Assembly: GCA_013388835.1 (NCBI GenBank)
Contig: JACAEL010000068.1
Coordinates: forward strand, 17,664-81,663
DNA from: Candidatus Thorarchaeota archaeon
Lineage (GTDB): Archaea; Asgardarchaeota; Thorarchaeia; Thorarchaeales; Thorarchaeaceae
Length of the DNA stretch: 64,000 nucleotides
Direction of reading: 5' to 3'
The first letter of the stretch is position 1; each line of letters opens with the position of its first letter. The translations under genes and the position numbers were made by a program. Below are positions 9,096 through 16,917 of the stretch, in pieces. Under the pieces are notes generated by a model. The model was not told the origin of the DNA. It saw only the letters and a list, made by a program, of their open reading frames with translations, and made no database searches.

Positions 9096-9361
9096 TGAAC
9101 TCGTGTCCCGGCGCAGACTATGTACGGAATGCCTGATAACTTCACTGCAGTCCGACACATCCATCTCGTAAGCGTCACCACCTCATGTGCGCATGAGATG
9201 CAGGTGCCACCGAACCACCTTGTTCAAGACTCTACATCGGACTCCGCTTCTTGAGGGCTGGGCTCATGAACACCATGTCTCTGTGGGACCAGTAGCACGA
9301 CTCTCCCCTACACAACCATTAAAACGCACCAGTACGTCCTGTATTGAGCCGAGTGGTCTTC

Positions 9362-9643
9362 ATGCCCAGAGTGACTGTCAGGTTCTTCGCAACGGTCCGG
9401 GAGGTCACAGGAGAGCGAAGCGTCGAGGTTGAAGCGAGTACGGTCAGGGAGATGCTCGCTGTCCTTGGTGACAGGTTCGGAAGAAGATTCACGGACACGG
9501 TGATGGACACAGCGACAGGGGAGATGAAGCGCTTCTACTCGTGCATGGTCAACGGAAAGAGGATAGAACTGCTGAACGGCCTCGACACCACCTTGCAGGA
9601 TGGCGATGCTGTTGCAGTCTTCCCACCTGTAGGAGGTGGATGA
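9362..9643 (+). CDS. MoaD/ThiS-like sulfur carrier
   Basis: A 93-residue beta-grasp protein ending in the diagnostic Gly-Gly (FPPVGGG), the site of thiocarboxylate activation. It starts VTVRFFATVREVTGE, typical of MoaD, which donates sulfur for the molybdopterin dithiolene. ATG 9362 fits the family start. It is directly upstream of the amidohydrolase and three genes from the tungsten oxidoreductase, which needs the same pterin cofactor, so it probably serves cofactor synthesis for that enzyme. Confidence 0.85.
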   Translation: MPRVTVRFFATVREVTGERSVEVEASTVREMLAVLGDRFGRRFTDTVMDTATGEMKRFYSCMVNGKRIELLNGLDTTLQDGDAVAVFPPVGGG

Positions 9644-11014
9644 TTGACACCTGTGGACCTTGTGCTTCGGAACGGCCAGCTCGTTCTGGAGTCAGGAGTT
9701 GTGGCTGCAGGTCTGGCTGTGGAACAGGGCAAGGTCATTGCCATAGCGAAGGACAGTCACCTGCCGAGAGGTGAGAAGGTCATCGACCTGAAGGGAATGA
9801 TAGTACTTCCAGGTCTCATCGATGGTCATGCACACTTTCACGACCCTGCAAGACTTGAACACGAGGACTTTGCCACTGGCTCACGTGCAGCAGCCGCTGG
9901 CGGGGTCACCACCGTGATTGAGATGCCCCTCACCAGTCAGGTGGACACATTAGCGGCTGTTGAGGACAAGATCAAACAGGGTGAGTCTATGTCAGTGATA
10001 GACTTCTCTCTGTACACGGGCATGATTCATGCTGGCAATATCGGAATGGTACGAGGCATGATTGACCGGGGAGTCGCCGCATTCAAGGCATTCACATGCC
10101 AGCCCTATCATGCCAACACGGGAGTCATCGTCAAGGCGCTCAGCGAGGTCTCGGAGCACGGAGGGCATCTGACCATACACTGCGAGTCACAGGGGGTGCT
10201 GGACGAGTTCGCCAAGGAGCACGAGGACGACTGGGACGCGCCTGTCGCCCACTCGCTGTCCAGACCGAATCTGGCGGAAGAGGTTGCAGTGAGGGAGGTA
10301 TTGGGACTGGCAGAGAAGACGGGGGGTCACGTTCACATCGCTCATGTCAGTACGCGAGAGGCCCTGACAGAGATAGAGCGCGCCCGCACAAGGGGAGTGC
10401 AAGTGACTGGCGAAGTGTGCCCCCATCATCTGCTGTTCAACAGGGACGACATGAACCGGCTCGGTCCGAAGAGCAAGATGAATCCGCCGCTCAGGACAAA
10501 GGAAGACAGAGCGGCCCTCTGGTCAGGTCTATTGCGGGGGACCATCAACGCAGTTGTCAGTGACCATGCCCCTTGTCCCGAACCAGAGAAGAGTGCAGGC
10601 ACCGAAGACATACGAAAGGCGTGGGCTGGCGTGGACGGCACTCAGATGATACTCAGGGTGTTGTTGTCCGAGGGCTTGAACCGGGGCAGAATGTCACTTG
10701 ACGGGCTGTTGAGGGTGACCTCAAGGAATCCCGCCAAGATATTCGGTCTGTATCCACGTAAGGGGACGATAATGGTGGGGTCTGACGCCGACATTGTAGT
10801 GATCGACCCCCTGCTGGATTACAAGGTCAGCTCAGACATGATGTTCTCAAAGGCAGGTTGGACACTGTACGAGGGAATGAAGTTCAAGGGCGCTCCCGTG
10901 ATGACCTTCGTGCGAGGAGAAGTGGTATATGACAGAGGGGAGATAGTAGTGCCGCCGGGGCATGGAGAGTTCATACCCATGGGTGGCGAGCATGGGCAGG
11001 TTGAGGAGAGATGA
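9644..11014 (+). CDS. Cyclic amidohydrolase (allantoinase/dihydroorotase/hydantoinase family)
   Basis: A 456-residue amidohydrolase. Metal ligands and landmarks follow the family order: GLIDGHAHFHDP (HxH), GSRAAAAGGVTTVIEMPL, the probable carboxylated Lys in AFKAFTCQPYH, His in LTIHCES, His in HVHIAHVST and Asp in VVSDHAPCPEPEK. The AAAAGGVTTVIEMPL block is closest to allantoinase and dihydroorotase. It would open a cyclic amide (allantoin, hydantoin, dihydropyrimidine or dihydroorotate). Translation starts at TTG 9644, directly after the MoaD stop and behind GGAGG, or at GTG 9653. It overlaps the next gene by four bases (ATGA). Confidence 0.85.
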   Translation: MTPVDLVLRNGQLVLESGVVAAGLAVEQGKVIAIAKDSHLPRGEKVIDLKGMIVLPGLIDGHAHFHDPARLEHEDFATGSRAAAAGGVTTVIEMPLTSQVDTLAAVEDKIKQGESMSVIDFSLYTGMIHAGNIGMVRGMIDRGVAAFKAFTCQPYHANTGVIVKALSEVSEHGGHLTIHCESQGVLDEFAKEHEDDWDAPVAHSLSRPNLAEEVAVREVLGLAEKTGGHVHIAHVSTREALTEIERARTRGVQVTGEVCPHHLLFNRDDMNRLGPKSKMNPPLRTKEDRAALWSGLLRGTINAVVSDHAPCPEPEKSAGTEDIRKAWAGVDGTQMILRVLLSEGLNRGRMSLDGLLRVTSRNPAKIFGLYPRKGTIMVGSDADIVVIDPLLDYKVSSDMMFSKAGWTLYEGMKFKGAPVMTFVRGEVVYDRGEIVVPPGHGEFIPMGGEHGQVEER

Positions 11015-11502
11015 CCGAGCTGAGTCATGTATTGGGCGACCCAGAGGTGTGTACCGGCTGCATGATCTGCGTGAATGTCTGCAGTATGTTCTACTTCAAG
11101 GTCATCGGCCCCGAGTGGGCAAGAGCGAGAGTCATCAGACTGGAGAACGGACTGGACTTCCCACTGTTCTGCCGCAACTGCGAGGACGCACCCTGCATGG
11201 CAGCCTGTCCAGTAGGAGCAATCACTCGCACATCAAAGGGGATACTCGTTGTAAACAACAGGAAGTGCGACTCGTGCGGTGCATGCGTCACGGCATGCCC
11301 GTATGATGCAATCCACCTGACACCTGACACACGGAAAGCAGTGAAGTGTATTCAGTGCGGCGAGTGCGTGAAACGATGTCCCGTCCATGCGATATTCCTG
11401 ACCAGCGCTGCAGACCTCTCCAAGAGAGACCCTGAGGGCAGATTGATGAGGCTGCATGACAGGCACAGCGCGGAGCTCTACGATGGAGGTGAGAGACTCT
11501 GA
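11011..11502 (+). CDS. Polyferredoxin, electron-transfer partner of the aldehyde oxidoreductase
   Basis: A 163-residue protein with four Cys clusters: CTGCMICVNVCS, CRNCEDAPCMAACP, CDSCGACVTACP and CIQCGECVKRCP, enough for four 4Fe-4S centres in the DMSO-reductase-beta/HycB arrangement. Such proteins carry electrons to or from molybdo- and tungsto-enzymes. It overlaps both neighbours by a few bases, which indicates translational coupling with the oxidoreductase that follows. Confidence 0.88.
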   Translation: MTELSHVLGDPEVCTGCMICVNVCSMFYFKVIGPEWARARVIRLENGLDFPLFCRNCEDAPCMAACPVGAITRTSKGILVVNNRKCDSCGACVTACPYDAIHLTPDTRKAVKCIQCGECVKRCPVHAIFLTSAADLSKRDPEGRLMRLHDRHSAELYDGGERL

Positions 11503-13373
11503 TGCACGGTGTGGGTGGGCAAGTCATCTGGGTCGACCTGACAAAGGGACAGGTAGAGAAGAGGCCACTCGAAGAAGAGATTGTGAGGGACTACCTTCTC
11601 GGGGTGGGCTATCTGTCAAGGGTGCTCACGGACGAGATAGGTGCAGAGAGAGACCCGTTCTCACCAGGGAACGTCCTCGGCATCGCCACCGGGCTGTTGA
11701 CAGGGTCGATGTTCCCCCAGTCATCAAGGTTCACCATCGCAGCGCTCTCCCCTCTCACGGACATCTGGGGAGAGAGTCATGCAGCAGGCTTCTGGGGACC
11801 GGAGCTGAAGCTGGCCGGCTATGACGCGGTGTTCTTTCGAGGGGCATCAGCCAGCCCGGTCTACCTCCATATCGAGGACTCGGAAGTGAACCTGCATGAT
11901 GCGGAGCAGGTCTGGGGAATGGGCGTCTTTCAGACAGACGACATCCTCCGCAAGAGGCACGGCAGAATGACAAGGGTCCTCTCCATCGGTCAGGCTGGTG
12001 AGAATCTTGTCAGGTTTGCGGCAATCATGAACGACAGAGACAGGGCCTCTGCAAGGTCGGGACTTGGTGCCGTGATGGGTGCAAAGAAGCTAAAGGCGGT
12101 GTCGGTGAGAGGACACGGAAAGATCACAGTGGCCCACCCGGAGGTCTATCTCACGGAGATGGACGAGTTCTATCGTCGAATGCTGGCCAACCCCTTTACG
12201 CCGGGCAGAGCGAAGTATGGCACGACTCACCTGATAGAACTCATGCAACACATAGGCAGACTGCCCAGTTACAACATGAGGCAGGGTGTGTTCGAGGGCT
12301 ACGACAGGATCGGGGGCGATGCAATAAACGAGTGCTATCTTGTCAAGCCCCGAGCAGACTGGAGCTGCCTGCAGCGATGCGGACGGTTCACTGCAGTCAG
12401 GACGGGACCTTATGCCTATCAGGGCGGCTCACCTGAGTTCGAGTCGCAGTCCTCGCTGGGCTCCCGATGTGGAAATGCCAACTTGGAGTCGATACTCTAC
12501 GCCCACCATCTGTCCAACATGTATGGACTGGACACAATATCACTCGGTGGGACAATCTCATGGGCGATGGAGGCATGGGAACAGGGGCTCATCACGTCAG
12601 AAGACACGGGGGGCATCGACCTCACATGGGGCAATCACGAGTCGATAGTCAAGCTGACAAGGATGATTGCGCTGCGAGAGGGATTTGGTGACCTGCTCGC
12701 AGAGGGGAGCGCAAGGGCTGCAGTGAGAATCGGAAGAGGCAGTGACAGGTTCGTGATGGCAGTCAAGAAGCAGGAGATGGCGGGACAGGAACCAAGAGCT
12801 CAGAAGTCGATGGGACTCGCTGCAGCGACTGCGGCGCGGGGAGCAGACCACCTGTATGGCTTTCCAGTCCTCGATGAGGTCGGCTTTGATGATGACATCC
12901 GAGAGCGCTTCGGTGAGAAGTACCTACCAGAGATGGCAGACCGACTGAACCCAAAGTACAAGGGAATCATGGTCAAAGAGTGTGAGGACTTCATGGTGAT
13001 GATAGAGAGTGTTGGTCTCTGCAAGTACGGCACCCAGATACCTCCTGAGTTCTACTATGACGATGTCGCAAAGGCATTACGCCTTCACAACGGGCTCGAG
13101 GTGACTCCAGCACAGATACAGCTCATTGGAGAGAGAATCGTCAACCTGAATCGGCTCTTCAATGCGAGGCGGGGCATCACGAGGAGGGACGACTCCCTTC
13201 CGAGAAGACTGACCGATGAGCCTGCTCCGAACGGTCCGTCGGCAGGACAGACAGTGGAACTCGAACAGATGCTGGATGAGTACTATGCATGCAGAGGCTG
13301 GGACTTGGTCTCCGGACTGCCTCTCAAGAGCACTCTCGAAAGACTCGGACTATCGAAGGACGCACTGAACTAG
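11502..13373 (+). CDS. Tungsten aldehyde:ferredoxin oxidoreductase family enzyme
   Basis: A 623-residue member of the AOR family. Family marks include the N-terminal WVDLTKGQVEKRPL, SRFTIAALSPLTDIWGES, DRASARSGLGAVMGAKKLKAV (pterin binding) and a late Cys in SVGLCKYG. The 4Fe-4S ligand motif, normally C-x2-C-x3-C, reads D286-W-S-C289-L-Q-R-C293 here, so Asp replaces the first Cys. AOR-family enzymes oxidise aldehydes to acids (or act in reverse) with a tungsten bis-pterin and ferredoxin. The coupled amidohydrolase, polyferredoxin and MoaD genes suggest a dedicated pathway; the true substrate is unknown. Confidence 0.9.
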   Translation: MHGVGGQVIWVDLTKGQVEKRPLEEEIVRDYLLGVGYLSRVLTDEIGAERDPFSPGNVLGIATGLLTGSMFPQSSRFTIAALSPLTDIWGESHAAGFWGPELKLAGYDAVFFRGASASPVYLHIEDSEVNLHDAEQVWGMGVFQTDDILRKRHGRMTRVLSIGQAGENLVRFAAIMNDRDRASARSGLGAVMGAKKLKAVSVRGHGKITVAHPEVYLTEMDEFYRRMLANPFTPGRAKYGTTHLIELMQHIGRLPSYNMRQGVFEGYDRIGGDAINECYLVKPRADWSCLQRCGRFTAVRTGPYAYQGGSPEFESQSSLGSRCGNANLESILYAHHLSNMYGLDTISLGGTISWAMEAWEQGLITSEDTGGIDLTWGNHESIVKLTRMIALREGFGDLLAEGSARAAVRIGRGSDRFVMAVKKQEMAGQEPRAQKSMGLAAATAARGADHLYGFPVLDEVGFDDDIRERFGEKYLPEMADRLNPKYKGIMVKECEDFMVMIESVGLCKYGTQIPPEFYYDDVAKALRLHNGLEVTPAQIQLIGERIVNLNRLFNARRGITRRDDSLPRRLTDEPAPNGPSAGQTVELEQMLDEYYACRGWDLVSGLPLKSTLERLGLSKDALN

Positions 13374-13443
13374 ACCAGTGCCTGGACGCACCACTCTACA
13401 ATCACACGGGGGGCCATATGAACCATCTCGAAGAGGCTGCGTT

Positions 13444-13689
13444 CTAGTCACAAGAGGCACAGACATTCGTCACAGTGTCCTTGATCCCGTCAGTCTTGCG
13501 TAGCTTGTCTACAACGAAGCTGGAGAGGGCCTCGGGCGTGTTGAATACACCCTTGATGAGGAGGTCATAGGCGCCGTATATGAGATAGGTCTCTTGGACT
13601 TGGTCCATTTTGCGGACAGCCTCAAGGACTTCGCGTGCCTTCGCAGACTCTACCTTTGCCATGATGAAAGCCATGATCACAGTAGACAT
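13444..13689 (-). CDS. Stand-alone Lrp/AsnC ligand-binding (RAM) domain
   Basis: An 81-residue protein that matches the C-terminal regulatory domain of Lrp/AsnC regulators without any HTH: MAFIMAKVESAKAREVLEAVRKM, then VQETYLIYGAYDLLIKGVF and a final KTDGIKDTVTNVC. These domains form oligomers that bind amino acids and can modulate full-length Lrp proteins. The start at ATG 13689 gives the family's normal opening; the longer frame to 13776 is not needed. It sits between the AOR operon and the hydrogenase operon in opposite orientation. Confidence 0.8.
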   Translation of the reverse strand: MSTVIMAFIMAKVESAKAREVLEAVRKMDQVQETYLIYGAYDLLIKGVFNTPEALSSFVVDKLRKTDGIKDTVTNVCASCD

Positions 13690-13942
13690 ACCTCGATGAC
13701 AGGATACACTTAGAGTTGCCCAAGCTTGAATAAAACTGTTCCCTTGGACAATGCTGCTCTCAGGAACCATTCTCACAGTTCACGTGACGGGCACCACATC
13801 ACGCGGCCTGTAAGAGTACCAGCACCAAGAGCACATGGTGGTGTCGGCTTCAATATGCTGCTAGAGGCCACGATGACTCATGCAGAGGTTCTTGGACAAA
13901 GGGAACGTTTTAAAGAGCTGCTGAAGGAGCTTCGACTGACCG

Positions 13943-14425
13943 ATGGAGGTCACTGTGTTGACGGCTGCGGCTCACGAAGACGGAGCAACTGGCAAGGCAT
14001 CCAAGGCCAAAAAGAGAGAATTCGAGCCGAGGATCATCAGCTTCTGCTGCAATTGGTGCTCTTATGCTGGAGCCGACTTGGCCGGCACAAGCAGGATGCA
14101 GATGCCGCCCAATGTACGGATAATCCGTGTGAACTGCACGGGTCGTATCGACCCCAGCTTCATTCTTGACGCGCTCAGCCAGGGTGCAGACGGCGTGCTC
14201 ATATCGGGCTGCCACCCCGGCGACTGTCACTACACAACGGGTAATATCAAGATGCGTGCAAGGTTCGCCATGCTCCGGGCGCTCGTTGAGCAAGCGGGCA
14301 TTGAGCCGGAGAGGATACGTCTGCAGTGGGCGAGTGCTGCAGAGGGAGATGTCTTTGCGAGAGGAGTGACCGACATGGTAGAGACGGTGAGGAAACTGGG
14401 TCCGAACCGGAGGACTGGACAATGA
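13943..14425 (+). CDS. mvhD: Hydrogenase iron-sulfur subunit MvhD/VhuD
   Basis: A 160-residue member of the MvhD family. After a ~25-residue charged N-terminal extension come IISFCCNWCSYAGADLAG, the PPNVRIIRVNCTGRIDP block and GADGVLISGCHPGDCHYTTGN, all with their usual Cys. It carries a 2Fe-2S cluster and passes electrons between the hydrogenase and HdrA. In selenium-using archaea one of these Cys can be selenocysteine; here there is no in-frame TGA. It overlaps mvhG by four bases (ATGA). TTTTAAAG at 13907-13914 upstream could be the promoter of the operon. Confidence 0.92.
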   Translation: MEVTVLTAAAHEDGATGKASKAKKREFEPRIISFCCNWCSYAGADLAGTSRMQMPPNVRIIRVNCTGRIDPSFILDALSQGADGVLISGCHPGDCHYTTGNIKMRARFAMLRALVEQAGIEPERIRLQWASAAEGDVFARGVTDMVETVRKLGPNRRTGQ

Positions 14426-15330
14426 CAAAACGTGTTGCCTTTGCGCAGCTGTCCTCTTGCTGGGGATGCGACCAGTCGCTTGTAGACCTTCACTTCAGTC
14501 TCCTAGAGGTGTTGCCTCAGCTGGAGATACTCTATTGGCCAGCTGTAGTGGACTTCAAGCTCAAAGACCTAGAGGGTCTACCGGACAAGTCTGTTCATGT
14601 CGGCTTTGTAGAGGGAAGCTGCCGAACCGAGAACGACCTGCACCTGCTGAAGGTCATGAGAGAGAAGAGCAAACTGCTGGTCGCATGGGGATCCTGTTCG
14701 TGCTTTGGTGGAGTGCAGGGGCTTGGTAACCAGTGGACGTTGAGCCAGCTCACTGATACCAAGTTCTTCAAGCCGGAGACAGTAGTCAATCCGCGATTGC
14801 CTACGGAGAACGTCCCAGCGTTCCTTGACAAGGTCGCGCCAAATCCCCAGCATGTGCCCTTTGACATCATACTCCCCGGGTGTCCGCCATCCAGCAAGAA
14901 CACATTTGACGCAGTGACTGCCCTGCTCACAGGTGCGCCTTTTGACCTCCCACAGAAGACCGTGTGCGACCAGTGTACTCGCACACGAGAGGAGAAGAGA
15001 ATCAAGAAGTTCCGCAGGACTCACGAGGGCAAGATAGACCCGAAGAAGTGCATTCTTGACCAAGGCTACCTCTGCCTCGGTTTCGCCACCATCGGGTTCT
15101 GTGGCGCACAGTGTCCCGCAGCTAACGCTCCATGTAAGGGATGCTTTGGACCCCCGCCCGGTGTGAAGGACCACGGTGCAAAGATAATCTCGGCGTTGGG
15201 CGGAATTGTGGAGATGGAACCGGAAGAGCTCAGGGCTGCATTCCCAGACCCGATTGGTTCCTTTTACTTCGTTGACTACGCAGCATCATACCTGTCAAGG
15301 ATAACCTCGAAGGAGGACTCGAAGAAATGA
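14422..15330 (+). CDS. mvhG: F420-non-reducing [NiFe] hydrogenase small subunit
   Basis: A 302-residue small subunit. The proximal cluster motif SSCWGCDQSL is at the N-terminus, followed by VEGSCRTENDL, LLVAWGSCSCFGG and LPGCPPSS, and the C-terminal region has the CLGFATIGFCGAQCPAANAPCKGCFG clusters. It relays electrons from the NiFe site to MvhD. ATG 14422 overlaps the mvhD stop; the longer upstream frame belongs to mvhD. It overlaps mvhA by four bases. Confidence 0.93.
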   Translation: MTKRVAFAQLSSCWGCDQSLVDLHFSLLEVLPQLEILYWPAVVDFKLKDLEGLPDKSVHVGFVEGSCRTENDLHLLKVMREKSKLLVAWGSCSCFGGVQGLGNQWTLSQLTDTKFFKPETVVNPRLPTENVPAFLDKVAPNPQHVPFDIILPGCPPSSKNTFDAVTALLTGAPFDLPQKTVCDQCTRTREEKRIKKFRRTHEGKIDPKKCILDQGYLCLGFATIGFCGAQCPAANAPCKGCFGPPPGVKDHGAKIISALGGIVEMEPEELRAAFPDPIGSFYFVDYAASYLSRITSKEDSKK

Positions 15331-16643
15331 CCGACGGGGAAAGGACCATCAAGATAGAGCCGGTCACAAGACTGGAGGGCCACGGCGACCTGACAATCAG
15401 ACTGACGAAGACCGGCAAGGTCAAGGATGTCCAGTTCAACGTGACAAGCACACGGTTCTTCGAGAAGTTCCTTGAGGGACGGTTTGCAGAAGAGGCCCCA
15501 ATCCTCGCACCCAGGATATGTGGTATATGTCCGGTCCCACACCATCTGGCTTCCGTCAAGGCCGTCGAAGCTGCATGGGACGTCACACCCCCTCCGGCGG
15601 CAGTCAAGGTGAGAAGACTCCACATCAACGCGAAGCAGTTGTCTTCTCACGGGCTACATTTCTTTGCCCTTGCGGCTCCGGACTTTCTTGCAGGTCCGTT
15701 TGGAGACCCTGCCAAGAGAAACGTGGCGGAGATAATCAAAGCTCTGCCGGACGTTGGAAAGCTCGCGCTGCACGTCATGCAGTTCGGTCAAGACCTCTCA
15801 GGGTCAGTGGGAGGTAGGCCAGTTCATCCAGTCACTTCAGTACCTGGTGGACTGCTCAGCCCATTCTCAGAGGAGAAGCGAGATGCGTTCCTGAAGCAGC
15901 TTGACTCACTCAAGGAGTGGACCACTGCAACTGTGGAACTGGCCAAGAAGGTGATTGAAGACTACTGGGACCCTATCACAAAACTCGCGGTTGTACCAAC
16001 ATACTATCTCGGAACTCACAAGAGCGGAAACCTCGAGATCTACGACGGCCAGATTCGTGTGATGGACCCCGAGGGCAAGATAGTCGCTGACTTCAAGCCA
16101 AAGGACTATAGAAAGCACCTGGGAGAGCATATCCCCGACCACTCCTACGCCACACACACCTTCTACCTTCCAGCGGGATATCCGGAGGGGGTCTGGAGGG
16201 CCAACACACTGGCAAGATGCAATATCGCCGACCGGATGGCCACACCTCTTGCTCAGGAGGCACTTGAGGAGATGCGTGCGAAACTCGGCAGGCCGATACA
16301 TGCCACCTTCGCTTACCACTGGGCAAGAGTCATAGAGATGGTCCAGGCCGTAGAGGAGATCGAAATGCTCCTCAAAGACCCAGACATAGTGAGCACCGAT
16401 GTCAAGCTCTCGGATGTGCAACCGAAAAAGGGCAATGGTGTGGGTTGTGTGGAGGCACCGCGAGGCACGCTCATTCATCACTACTGGACTGACGAGAAAG
16501 GAGTCATCACAGCCGCTAACCTTATAGTCGCGACTAACAACAACATAGCAGGAATCGAGAAGAGCCTCCTCGAAGCGGCAAAGCAGATCTTCGAGAAGCG
16601 AGCTCACGAGTCACTTAAACTGCCAGAACCAAAAATCAGGTGA
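15327..16643 (+). CDS. mvhA: [NiFe] hydrogenase large subunit, lacking its C-terminal active-site peptide
   Basis: A 438-residue large subunit of the Mvh/Vhu group. The N-terminal L1 motif is intact: PRICGICPVPHH gives two nickel ligands (Cys65, Cys68). The protein follows the family to the end of the NNNIAGIEKSLLEAAKQIF region and then stops at TGA 16641. The second Cys pair (D-P-C-x-x-C-x-x-H) that every large subunit needs is absent from this chain; it is encoded by the next gene in another frame. This is the split arrangement known from VhuA/VhuU of methanococci. The chain would be inactive alone. Confidence 0.92.
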   Translation: MTDGERTIKIEPVTRLEGHGDLTIRLTKTGKVKDVQFNVTSTRFFEKFLEGRFAEEAPILAPRICGICPVPHHLASVKAVEAAWDVTPPPAAVKVRRLHINAKQLSSHGLHFFALAAPDFLAGPFGDPAKRNVAEIIKALPDVGKLALHVMQFGQDLSGSVGGRPVHPVTSVPGGLLSPFSEEKRDAFLKQLDSLKEWTTATVELAKKVIEDYWDPITKLAVVPTYYLGTHKSGNLEIYDGQIRVMDPEGKIVADFKPKDYRKHLGEHIPDHSYATHTFYLPAGYPEGVWRANTLARCNIADRMATPLAQEALEEMRAKLGRPIHATFAYHWARVIEMVQAVEEIEMLLKDPDIVSTDVKLSDVQPKKGNGVGCVEAPRGTLIHHYWTDEKGVITAANLIVATNNNIAGIEKSLLEAAKQIFEKRAHESLKLPEPKIR

Positions 16644-16801
16644 ATACTGTGGAAGAGAAAACACCCGAAGCCGTTCTTAACCTCTTGGAGATGGTTGTCC
16701 GCTGCTATGACTGCTGTCTGTCATGTAGTGCGTTCATGGTGGTGGTTGATGAGGACGATAAGGTCATTGCCAAGAGGGACTTCGTCCTTGGAGCGGCTTG
16801 A
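16640..16801 (+). CDS. vhuU: VhuU-like peptide carrying the missing NiFe ligands of the large subunit
   Basis: A 53-residue gene starting with GTG 16640, which overlaps the mvhA stop (GTGA), the same coupling used inside the ribosomal operon of this window; GTG 16649 is an alternative. The product reads LLEMVVRCYDCCLSCSAFMVVV, which aligns to the large-subunit end EMVxRAYDPCLSCATH. Cys26 and Cys29 take the place of the nickel ligands. Three changes are odd: Ala to Cys at 22, Pro to Cys at 25, and Phe32 where the conserved His (protease cleavage point) should be. About 20 residues follow, so processing may be absent or different. All residues are encoded by sense codons; no selenocysteine is used. 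Confidence 0.85.
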   Translation: MNTVEEKTPEAVLNLLEMVVRCYDCCLSCSAFMVVVDEDDKVIAKRDFVLGAA

Positions 16802-16838
16802 GCCAACTACAGCAACCAACCAGACCGCACTGCGTCTA

Positions 16839-16860
16839 GGCTCCCCCATCAGGGGGAGTC
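16839..16860. terminator. GC-rich hairpin between convergent genes
   Basis: A 7-bp perfect stem (CTCCCCC/GGGGGAG, loop ATCA), extendable by a G-T and a G-C pair, lies between the end of the hydrogenase operon and the convergent flavodiiron gene. No T-run follows, so it may act as an mRNA end protector or bidirectional stop. A selenocysteine insertion element is not supported because neither flanking gene has an in-frame TGA. Confidence 0.4.
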
Positions 16861-16917
16861 AGTCATACTGAGAATGCGACCGCAGCGGACACGAGAACGT
16901 ACATACCTATCCGTCGT

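Noticed and set aside
16600..16801. Simple frameshift in mvhA joining it to the VhuU-like peptide
   Set aside because: The second frame has its own GTG start overlapping the stop (GTGA), a coupling used repeatedly elsewhere in the window, and a split VhuA/VhuU is an established arrangement; a base error cannot be fully excluded without reads.
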